From Mesostigma viride (Eukaryota; Streptophyta; Mesostigmatophyceae; Mesostigmatales; Mesostigmataceae): a DNA stretch of 64,000 nt. Within the stretch, counting starts at the first letter, position 1. Each line of letters starts with the position of its first letter. A model generated the notes under the pieces. The model was not told the DNA's origin and did not search any database. It was given only the letters and a program-made list of their open reading frames with translations. The position numbers were made by a program, and so were the translations under genes. Positions 49,901 through 60,200 of the stretch are shown here, in pieces. The stretch spans positions 3,108,851 to 3,172,850 of the forward strand of contig RPFO01000065.1 in the NCBI GenBank assembly GCA_009746045.1, in the 5' to 3' direction.

Positions 49901-52136
49901 TCAGCTAGTTGGCTGACCAGTCAATCACTTAATGGACTCACTAGCGAGCCAGCCTTCCTTTTCAGTTCCCGGCTAATTATCCTTAGCCGTTCTTGTATGT
50001 ATGCTACAATAACAGGAAAGCATATTATCCTTAGCCGTTCTTATATTGATGCTACAATAACAGGAAAGCATATTATCCTTAGCCGTTCTTGTATTTTTCT
50101 TCCCTTGCGACCTACATCCCATGGAAACATTTTCGGGCGGCACCTCTCCCCTCGGCGCATTTGGCCACCCTCCCTACGCCCGCCTACATGCACCAGGTGA
50201 TGACGGCCCACCGATTGGGCGGTGGAGATGCCTCTGAGCTACGCCCGCTCGTCTCCCGCCTTTTCCAGATGGCCGCCATCGGTGGGGGCGTGTGCGGACT
50301 TGTGCTGGCCGCGTGCAGCGGTGTCCTCCCCTCCATATTCTGCAGCGGCGTCGAGGTTCAGAACATCACCCAGGTGTCCCTGGTCATGGTACGTCGCGTA
50401 TCCGCCCCGTGTCATGAGCTTTACCTTTCGAAAATGGTGTTAGCTGGAAGGTCGCAGCTGGCCATGGCGGCTAGCTAGTGCAGATGAGTGATGTCCTATG
50501 GCTATTAAGGGTAGGAAGGTGCAGCGCATGACCGCTATGAGTGGTACTTTATGGGCTTCATCGAGGTGGCTTATTGGCTGCGAGGAGAAGAGAAGACAGC
50601 AGCTTGCGATCAGTGGCGGTGCATCTGGATGCTCAGACAAGCGCTTGCCCCGCTCCCTCGCCAAAGGGACAGTGCGAGATGCTGTTGTCCGCCACATTTT
50701 GTTGCAGCAGCCCAGTATGGTAGCATTGCCGTGGCAGACTGGATTTGGTGACTAAACAGTGAGCAGCCTCCACTTTGCGATGTAGCATGGGGGATGTTGG
50801 GTTTAGACTCCATTGTTTCAAAGGGCACGTTCTGCGCAGTAGGCAGTACATTTTTCCGTGTCCTCCCGCTTGTTGTCGCGGAATCAAAACAGGGCATCGC
50901 TTACGGCCCTTTTTTCCTGATGCGCAGGTCCATGCTCCCCGTCTCCCTGCCTGCGCGCGTGGTACACAAATGGGGGGTCCCTTATGACAGAAGCAGCCCG
51001 ACAGCATCATGTCTGCATCTGCGCCCTGCTCGGCTCTTCTCTGATTTGATGACACCCCCCCCCTTGTTCACCCCCATGGAACGACCTGCCCTGCGTTCTC
51101 GGCTTGTCGCAGGTGGCCGTGCTGCAGCCGCTAGTTGCCTGCACAGATGTGGCCGAAGGGGTGCGTGCGCCGGCTGTGTCCTTGTGTGTTTGGTGATGCA
51201 TGTGCGTGCTTGTGGTGGAGCATGCACGCGTGTACTTGATGGCCTCATGGAGCCCACCCCCTTGTGCCTTGCTGTGTGCATCCAGCGCCACCTTGAAACA
51301 GGTGCCCGTTGTCAGCCCCCCTAGTTTTGTGGGTTTCGAGCATGATGACATGCACATGCGAAATGGATGGCATGTTGAAGCATGCTTTCTACGGCGCACA
51401 ACACCCCACTGCTGGCGTACTATGGACCTACGGCTACATGGTGCATGGTACTATGTTTTCTGTAGCGTTGCGGGGCAAGAATAACGTAGCAGGAAGGCAC
51501 AGTTATCGTTATTGTGACTGCCAGTGCCAAGGCTCACTAGGTAGGCACGTGCTAAACAATGCACAGTTGCAATACATAGTCGGGTGCATGTCCGTCTCCC
51601 CCCAAAAGGAAACTAGTCTGGGGGCGCTCAGCTTCAATGCCTGGCAAGCTGTGTGTGCATCGTGATTCCGGCTTCCGGTCTGTCCCGGATGTTGTCCAGA
51701 GGACTCACTTGCCGCTTCTGCCACAATTAGGTTGGCCTGGCCCCCTTAAGTTTCCTTACACCAGTCCCTCCAACGATGCTTGGTTATGCTGAAATGTTCT
51801 TGCGGTTATGCTTCAACTAGCCACTGCTTCTGTGAATGTCCTGGTGCTGACTGGCAGAAGTCTTGTGTACCTGGATTCTGGAACACCCCTGCAATTCTTG
51901 TCATGCCTCCTCAGGTACTGGCCGGTGCTGGTGACTTCAACTACCTCCTATGGTCGATGATGGCATCTGTTCCAGTGATGACTGTGCTCCTTTATCTTGT
52001 GCCGTCCAAAGGCCTTGGGCTCACAGGGATATGGTTTTCCATCGCCTGCATGTTTCTGGCCCGCTTAGCTGCATGCTGGTGGAGGATAGCTGCCAAGGGA
52101 TTCTCAGCAGGGACTCTGAAGACCTTAGACAAGTGA
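40991..52136 (+). CDS. Plastid-type MATE family efflux transporter
   Basis: Exons: 40991-41227, 41363-41448, 42370-42436, 43321-43527, 44342-44511, 45681-45876, 46320-46358, 47709-47816, 49783-49806 (uncertain), 50197-50388, 50928-50961 (uncertain), 51113-51160 and 51915-52136; about 540 residues. The start has an Arg/Ser/Ala-rich, acid-poor leader (MELTCRVSRLPLARALPRP) typical of a plastid transit peptide. MATE hallmarks follow: DPLMSLADTAFVGRLG, TTLVGQAFAKGD, VAVGAFRGIGDVRAPLY with NIVLDPLL, TAAAHQIALE, and the C-terminal AGAGDFNYLLWSM helices. MATE proteins are 12-helix antiporters exporting organic cations or metabolites; the leader and sequence suggest the plant DTX42-46/EDS5-like group. 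All exons fit in phase except around 50928-50961. Intron 6 has a GC donor (GCAAGT). Confidence 0.88.
42452..42505. repeat. (CACATA)n short tandem repeat
   Basis: Short CA-rich hexanucleotide run in MATE intron 3, directly after exon 3. Confidence 0.9.
43592..43667. repeat. 25-bp triplicated sequence
   Basis: Three copies of TACAAATAGCCGGCACCAAT plus GGTTT in MATE intron 4. Confidence 0.88.
43845..43950 (+). mobile_element. 106-bp SINE-like element, copy 2
   Basis: About 94 percent identical to 28237-28348 and flanked by a different 8-bp duplication TGGACCCT (43837-43844 and 43951-43958). Starts AAGTTCGATTCCGGTCGG and ends AAATCAGAA. Inserted in MATE intron 4; about eight bases shorter at its 5' end than copy 1. 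Confidence 0.78.
46541..47102. repeat. (CCCT)n satellite in MATE intron
   Basis: More than 530 bases of nearly pure CCCT with occasional lost bases (CCT), in MATE intron 7. The complementary strand is a poly(AGGG) run. Poly-Pro-Ser and Gly-Arg-Glu open frames are artefacts. Confidence 0.96.
48082..48145. repeat. Short GCAAGGCCCTCCT repeats
   Basis: Four imperfect copies of CTGCAAGGCCCTCCTGCAAG-like sequence in MATE intron 8. Confidence 0.75.
49976..50097. repeat. 48-bp tandem repeat
   Basis: Two and a half copies of a unit starting ATTATCCTTAGCCGTTCTTG, at 49976, 50024 and 50072, in the MATE intron before exon 10. Confidence 0.9.
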
Positions 52137-52690
52137 ACTCACATACCAGGCACCTGGTGATTGGTGCACCATTTTTCTGCTCCGTCCATCAGTGCTCATG
52201 AATGCCAGATCAATAACATACAAGCCAATGGCGTTCATGCAGGCCTGGTCTTAGGTTCTGCTCTCTAATGAGCCCAAAACTGTTGAGGAGGTCCATGTTA
52301 CTCAAGGCACTATTGCTTTGTTCTTGCATTATGTACACGTACCCCAATAATTGAGTAGGCCGGACAAAGCTAGAACCTCACGAAGGATGGAAAGGAAAAG
52401 ATATGCAATGAACAAAGTAAGGAATTGGAATGTGTGCCCCTAGTAAATACTTCACCTCTGGCTGCCACATAACCTGCCAATGGAGATCGAATGTTCAGTA
52501 TGTGTCGATGCGCAGTTTAACAATGAAGTTTTGTATCGATCGATGGGACAACTATGCATGCTCATTTAAATACCTCCCGTGCACTTCCACCACTATCTGT
52601 GTGTCAATGCATGCCTCAGTGCATTCTAATCAAGATGCATCAAACCGCGTACATCACGGGGGTGACATTGATGAATTAGTTTAATTAAGT
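52137..52690. other. 3' flank of MATE gene; no gene seen
   Basis: Follows the MATE stop codon. It presumably includes the 3' untranslated region. No convincing polyadenylation signal or second gene was identified. Confidence 0.4.
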
Positions 52691-52699
52691 AGTTATTTT

Positions 52700-52960
52700 A
52701 TTAGCACGTGACTGCGTCACGCGTGCCCATGCCAATACAGAGTAAAGGAACCAAATCAACCCCTGTACACTTGATGAGAAGGAGCTAGGGAGGGTGCCCT
52801 ATAGCTTCTCTCGATCACTGCCACAATTATTAATTAAGTGGGCAGCTAGGCGCCACAGAGCGCTCTCTCCACAGCAGGGTGCCGGGGCGCAACACTGTGC
52901 ATGGGTGCAATACAACTGCACATGCAGTAGGTCATAAGTTGGCTGACGCATAGCGCGGGG
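52700..52960. repeat. Dispersed repeat C, inverted copy
   Basis: Reverse complement of 27680-27965, sharing GCACGTGACTGCGTCACGCG, CCACAGAGCGCTCTCTCCAC and GTGCCGGGGCGCAACACTGT. Preceded by a TTAATTAAG-rich stretch. Confidence 0.75.
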
Positions 52961-53144
52961 GTGACATTAACGTGTACACGTACTAGCGCTGGGTTATATA
53001 TGGTACGTATGGCACATATGTTAAGTGAGACAACTATATGCCTGGACGCATATGGCGATCCTGGCATGTTGTATATTGTTTAGCGCAAAGTTTTAGTGAT
53101 CTAAACCAGCTAGAGAAAAAAAAACAACGTTAAATTTCAATTAT

Positions 53145-53800
53145 CATGACTCGATCGAGTTGGGAGATCATCTAGCAAGTATTCCATTGCTGGGGGGTGG
53201 GGGTGAAGTGTGAACGGAGCCGCGAAAACGAACTAAGCTAATTCTAATCTAATCGACTAATTTCTCTAGCTACTCTACTAGATCAGCAAAACGCTGCTTC
53301 CTCCTGGGGGAAGGATGGAGGCTCGCCCACAGGGCCAGCTGGCGTGTGGGCCTGGACAACATGGTCTGCCATCTCTTCTTGCCCTGCATGGTGCCCAAGC
53401 CAACTCGAGAGGGAGTAAATGCGGTGTTCAAACTGAGCTGGGGCCATGAGGTCGGCCAGTCTAACTGATCTGTGTAGTTTCGTGCTGGTCTACCGACCCG
53501 TGGTGAAACCTTTAGGTTTCGCGGCTTCGCTAGCTCACCTCCATCTATTATATCAAGCAAGGGAATGTGTGCTACATGATCTCCCCACGGAGTCATGTTA
53601 TCATTGAGGGACCGTCCCCTTAATTGTAATTTATAAATACCGACCCGCCTGCATGGGTTTGTCCTTGGGGACAGGCCGGACATCAGGATATGCCACCCTG
53701 GCTGGCCAAGCTGCTAGGGGGCCGGCCGGCCATCTGGACCAATTACTGTAGGGCAGCCGTGTGCCGGTGTCTATACCTGACTGGCCGGTTCGGGCAAGAT
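53145..53800. repeat. Dispersed LINE-like repeat A, copy 3 (interrupted)
   Basis: Matches copies at 18515 and 22085 from GAGTTGGGAGATCAT onward, then is interrupted at about 53500-53645 by a segment that includes an inverted piece of the same repeat (GTGCTACATGATCTCCCCAC). It resumes with GTCCTTGGGGACAGGCCGG and ends near CTGACTGGCCGGTTCGG. Confidence 0.7.
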
Positions 53801-53879
53801 GTGCTACAAATGCTATTCTGCTGGCCAACAGGGGAGAACATAATATGGGGTGGGAATGGGGATGGATGCAGCTAGCGGG

Positions 53880-55325
53880 AGGTGGAGATGGATCGTGAGA
53901 CGATGGGGGTGCAGAAATGGGGATGGCTAGGTCAAATAGCGCTTTTCATCATTGCATTTATTTACCTTAAGTTCTAAGGCGTAGGAAGCGAGCCTGCCGC
54001 GCCCTGCTCTGGGTATTCGGGGATGCCAACTGGGCGACGCCGAGAGGCGGATCGACGTGATCCAGCATCATTGCGTTGAGTGTTGATGTTTTTGCTGCTT
54101 AATAAGGCTATCGTTCTGGCCCGAAATACCGGCACCACTGGATGTGTAGATCAGTCGACTGGGTCGATGCATTCCCGGGGTGGAACGGGGTGCCCAGGAC
54201 GGCCGGGTAGAACGGGCTGTACGTCCCGGAAGCCTGTTATCCGCGAGCCGACAAGGGTGTCTCACTTATCCGGCCGGAACGGCGTCGGTGGCAGGACGTT
54301 TCATCATACCATGCAGTCGAGATTCTGGGGGCCCTGTGTGGATGGGAACACCATGAAAGAATGCACCGAATGTGCCATCCTGCAGCAGACGCACCTAGTG
54401 CACTCACTTACCCCCGGCCGACCCGGCGCGTGCTCAGTGCTTCCTGGCCTCCACAACGTTGATCAACGCACATGTGATCAGTCCAAACCGGCCGGGCGCT
54501 TGCTCCTCACCTTCAGCTGCATGATGCAGGAAGCTTGTGTTCCTCATGCATGCTGATGGAGGTGTCCATCCTTCAGCTCAAACAATGGGCCCCATGCAAT
54601 GACACGCCGCTTGTCGTGCATGGATGCCATGGTGACGAGGACTAGCGGCCCAGAGGGCCAGGCACTTGAATTGCATTGGCGCACGTTCAATGCAGATATA
54701 GTACTGTTGCAGAGCTGCGCAGCACAATTATTAAGATCTCCGAGCCTCGCTAGCTGGGCCTCGGTAATAATGGGCGTCCCCAACATCTACTGCTCCAACC
54801 TAGGGCCATTGCTGGTACTTTTGACGTCATGAAAGCAGCGTTTTGGACTAGTGGAATATGATTTTACAGCATAAAAAGTCCATTTTATCATGAATGAACA
54901 TGGCCAACAACCCCAAGTGCCCCTAAATTTCTCAATATTTGTAGAGAAATGCTACTTCTCATAATTAAAACCTGCACAAATGCACAATTTGGGGCATGCA
55001 TGTGAAAGTTTGAAGTACAAATTCACAATGAGGTTTTACATTTTTCAATTATTAATGGTATCTCATTCTTCAATCAATCAATTTGCAATCGTCCAAACAA
55101 TTTATTCATTTCATACATGTCCGAATATGTTGAAAGAACACATGCAAGTGCTCAATCAGCGTGGACCCCCTTGGACGCGCCCCACCATATATACATTGGA
55201 CACGTCACCCCAACTACTAAACTGCCCAAAGTCACGGTAACTGATCCAACTACTATGTACATCTGCATTTCTCCACGTTGCGGTGGGCAATTACGTGCAA
55301 AACGCGATTTCGTGCAAAGTCCTCG
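53880..55325. other. No recognisable gene
   Basis: Unique-looking sequence with an AT-rich part (54840-55150). Short open frames only, none with a recognisable domain. Separates the repeat-rich part of the window from the large minus-strand gene. Confidence 0.45.
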
Positions 55326-55329
55326 CCCA

Positions 55330-57178
55330 TCATCGCTTGCCAGGTCGATATGAAGGAATGTTGTCCCAGCTGGCGCCTTCCTTCAGGAGAGTAACATGTT
55401 CTCTAGCGAACTTCAGAGGGAAACGAAACTTTTGCTCGCACTCATTACTCCAACCGAGGTCGTGCCCTTCATCAAACCATCTGAACACCACCTTCTCCCT
55501 CTCTTTGCCCAGGAGGGTGCCAAAGAGCGGAAAATCTTCCTTCTTGGGGTACTTGTGCTCCCAGTTTATGCACACCTCGTCTACCCATTTCGAACTCCAA
55601 CCTCCGCGACTCAGTTTCGCGCCATCCATAAAGCGCATCCGGACGTCCGGCCGAACGTCCCTGATTCGGTTTTCGGCCGTCGCATCTCTGCCCTGACCAC
55701 CACCCTTCTGCGGCTGTGCAGGTTCGTCGGCACCCTCCGTCTCCTGCCCCGCCCCTCGCCTGCCCCCTCCCCGACGTTTTGCCTTCTGCCCCTGCGCAGC
55801 CGCCGCCTCTGCCATCAACTCTTCGTACGTTTTTTCTGGCTGACCGCACGGTAAGGCTGGTGCGTGAGTTGGTGCGTTGGGTGGGAGCTCGTCCCCTCCC
55901 GCCCCCGGTTGTGCAACTGGTTCGCCGACCGCGGCCTGGCCAACAACACGGCCGGCCTCTCTGGACACAGTCCCAGACGCGGATCCACGGGGAAACCGAA
56001 CTGGAGTTTCTTCTTCGCCTTTCCCTGCACGTAAGCACATGCCAATTAACATGAATACGGAAGGGTCGTGTGAGAAATCAATGAAGCCATGGACTGATGC
56101 AAAAAAACTTATGTAGAAATATATATTAAGGTACTTATTAAACTCGTTTATTGAAAATGAAATTTACCGGCCGAATGTACCGTTGGAGCGTGGAAGGGCA
56201 TCCTTGGTCGATCGAAGGGCTCCATCAATGCGGTATAGTGTCCGGCCGATGTCCCTGGCGGCGCCTCAACATCGACCACCTCAGTCGGGCGCATCAATCC
56301 GGCAAACGCCGGCCCTCCACCTGAGACTTTCGGCGGACCCTCCACGTTACGAGCCTCCAATACCCTCTTCTGCAGTGGGGTGCTCGCAACAAAATCCGTG
56401 TCAGCCGACGGCTCCGGATCGTCATCCTCATTCAGCAGTATCGTGTTCGGGCATTGCTCCATCCCCGTCGAGCGGGGGGCAAAGTCATCACAACCGTCCT
56501 TCCTGACGACGGTACGGGATCGTCACCCAGACCCAAAGAAACCGAGGCGAGGGCGGGGGTCCCCTCAACCGGGGGTCCCCATGAATCCTGACGAGGCCTC
56601 ATTCCCACCTGTTGGACACGACCGCCTCCCGTAAATCGGGAACGCCCGCCGGCGCTACCAGTAACAGGCCGCGAGCCTGCTTCCTGCTGGCGATCCCCAT
56701 CCTCATCACAGATACGCCCGCCGGCGTTTCCAGTAACAGGCCGCGAGCCTCCTTCCTGCTGGCGATCCCCCTCCTCATCACAGATACGCCCGCCGGCGTT
56801 TCCAGTAACAGGCCGCGAGCCTCCCTCCCGCTGGCGATCCCCCTCCTCATCACAGATACGCCCGCCGGCGTTTCCAACGACAGGCCTCGAGTCTCCTTCA
56901 CCAGCACGCTGGCGCTTACCTCCCCCCCTTTTGTCTTCATCCCCCCCATTGTCTCCTCCCGCGAGCCTCCATCATCCCGACTGCGCTTTTTCCCTCCCCT
57001 TCCATCTCCTCCCCCGTCCCTCTCCCCCTCCCCCCTCCTCCCTCCTCCCCATCCCCATCCCCTTTCTCCCCCTCCGCCTGCCCCCCACCCACCCCGGGCG
57101 GGTGCCCCTCAGCAATATCCTCCTCCCCCTCTTCCTCCTCCCCCTCTTCCTCCTCGTAAACCTCTTCCTTCTCCGAGC

Positions 57179-57237
<59 letters not shown>

Positions 57238-60200
57238 GAATGATGATCCCCGTCGTCTTCGTCGTCCACGACCACGGCAAAGTCCATGTCGACGTCTTGC
57301 CACCCATCTTCAAGAAGCCGATATTTGATAAGTCGGACCAGGCGCTTCCACCGGCGGATATGGGCGGGTAACCCGAACACCAGCAGAACTCTGGAGGGTC
57401 CCTTCAACAGGGCCTTGGTGATCTGGTCAACCACATCCCACGCGGCATACCTCAAACGGGAGGAGGGTAAGGGTATCTGGCTGTCGACCGGAATACAGTC
57501 TTGATCCCACTCGCGCAGGTTCCTCCACTTCTCGTTGCTGTCAGCTGTCAGGTCCAGCACAGCAAACGCCTGGTCCTTCAGCTTCCCAGGAAGGTCTTCA
57601 GACCCCGTGTACAACTCGTCCACCACCTTCGTCACCACCAGATCCTTTCTTTTTTCGTTTTCCTTCCATGTCATTGTCCTGTATGCGATCCAGTCGGGTC
57701 CCATCTTCACCCCGTCCCAATAGGTGAAGGCTTCCAGCCTGTCCCACCACCCCCTCTTGGCCTTGGCAGTCCCCTCCTCCTTAGCCGCCGCCTGCACCTC
57801 CTCCTCCGCCGCCGCCTCCTGCTGTGGCACACCCAGCAGATGTTTGGTCTTCACCCCCAAATCGTCATACAAATGACGGGGGTGGGAAGCGAGCAGCCCT
57901 CTCGGGAACTTCCAGTCCTTCTGGTCGACCACTTTCCTTTTAGCCGGCGGAAGGTCCCTCAGCGTGAGAATGATCGCCCTCGTGGCCGTGACGATCACCC
58001 GCCAAAAGTCTCTGGTCAGGCGGCAGTCGGCGATGAACTTGTCGAGGTCCGTGGCGACGGTGCCCTTCAGCTTCACGCCAAACACGTGCTCCCTCACCAA
58101 TACGGGGTCGAAAGTCCCGTTTAGTTGTTTGCAAGCGGCCATCAGCTCGGGGTTCTCCAGGAACTTGATGTGGGCGAATTGCTTTGCCGCCTCTATCAAA
58201 TTCTTGGCGACTTCCATTATTTTTATCAGGTTGCTGGGAGGGGCCTCACAGGACATGATCGGCGCTTGGATCAGGCTGTCGAAGTACTGGAAACTCGCAA
58301 GTTCCCGATGCGCGGTGAAAATGGACAGTTCGTGCGCCTTGTCTTTAGGGCGCGTGTCAAGGAAGTCTTGCCGAGCCGCGATATCCTGTGCGATCGCCGG
58401 CTTGCCGTCGACAGCGGGCTTCAAAGGGTCCTCACACCAGAACAGCCAGCGCTGCATGAAGTTCTTCTGGTCCGGCCCCCACTTGTCCGTCTCTTCAGCC
58501 CCTCCTGCCTTGTCGCCTGCGCCGTCCCCTTCGGCCTTGGCTTGCTCTCCTTTCTGCCAAAAGGGCTTCACAATCGCCCAGATCTTGCCGTACAGAGGAG
58601 TTGGGAGAGACACGCCCTTCCCTCTCTTGACGGGTCCATATGCCTGGTAGGCCCGGTGCACATCCCCCAGCGCTGAGCCCCACGTTGCCTTGGCTTGGGC
58701 TGTGTCCTCGGCGTTCATGGCGTTCCCGAGCTGCCTGACAACTTCGATCATCTTGCCGACTTGTTCGGTAACCTGCATCCCCGTAGGGCAACAACGCGCA
58801 GAGACACATCGACAGTCCTCCCAAATAAGCACAACTCAACTGAGAACAAGAATACGACTGACAGAAACGCCGGCGGTCGCATCTTGACCAAAATATGGCA
58901 TGCTAAGGTGGAACATGAAAACCCCTTATAGAAACGCCGGCGGTCGCATCTTGACCGAACTAATGGCATACTGAAATTAACACAAGAAAACCACTTATAG
59001 AAACGCCGGCGGTCGCAACCTGGCTTACCTTCTGTTCACGGATCTGCCACCAGGTCGGCAGGATGGTCTCACCCTTGAGCATCTGCACGTCCACCCCCCC
59101 GAAATTCGTCCAATCAGTTGCCCACTCCTCCAGCTTCGCCGCGGCCACGGTCTTCGTGACCTCCTGCTCCTTCCCTCCCCGCGCAACGACCCTGAGCTTT
59201 TCCGCCTTCATGAAACCATTCAGCATTGCCTGGTACCACACAGATCTTTGGTCCACCGTCATATTGTCGGTGACCAGTTCGAATTTCACCGATTTGATGA
59301 GTGTGGTAAAGTGGTTCCCGTCCAGCACGAGAAAGCCGCAAATGGCTGGCGGCAACGGTGTCTTCTTCTCGAGTGGAGCCATCTCCCAGGCGGACTTGCA
59401 CAAACTGTCCAAAAGCGCGGCCTTTCTCACGTCCACGGGCTTAAGTGAGTCCAGAATATCGGCCGGTCCTGTCAGAACCGCGGTGGAAGCAGCTTCGGCC
59501 ATTCCCTTGGCCGAGCTCGTTCGCAGGTAGATATCAATCTCTTTGTCAGTCATTGCGCGAGCGTAGCCAGCCTTCATTGTCCGTGCCCCCCCATCTCCCC
59601 GAAGAGTTGCGCGAGCTGACGCTGGGTGCCTTCCTTTTTCATCCAGTCATGAAAACTGTTGGGGCACCGGTCAGCCAAAAACTGGAACGAGTACCGCCAC
59701 ACAGGAATCACCAGCTTGTCGTGGCCGTAGTCGGACTCCGAGTTTGCAAAAATGGTGGCGTTCTGCTCGGCTCTAGACAGATGCAAGTCTCGTGCGAGGA
59801 GCTTCTGAGGCCCCACGAACAGGTTCCTTGTCCACACCCGATTTCGATGCACCAAGGCTTTGGACATCTCATCGAGGTCCCGAGGCTGAACGGCAAGCTG
59901 CTTCCGCAACCGTTTGCCCTTCGCGATCTCATCGTTCACATCCAGGATGTCATCATCATCCTGCGACACCGGGGACTTCTCCCATTTCTCAAGCAGAGAC
60001 ACGGGAGCATCCGCAACCTCCACCTCCTTTCCTTTCCCCTTTCCCTTCAGCGCCTTCCCCTTGTAGGTCGCAAGTGCTTCGGAGAGTCCCTTCTGGTGTT
60101 CGTCGACGGCAGCAGTCCACGTACTATCTATTTTCATGTTCTCGCGGCGCGCGTGCTGGTCGAGGCTGATTGAGTACAGGATGGCCGCGTGGGTCGCCCT

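Noticed and set aside
56612-57371. Plus-strand Pro/Ser and poly-His/Ile ORFs
   Set aside because: Antisense shadows of the acidic, poly-Asp part of the large minus-strand exon.
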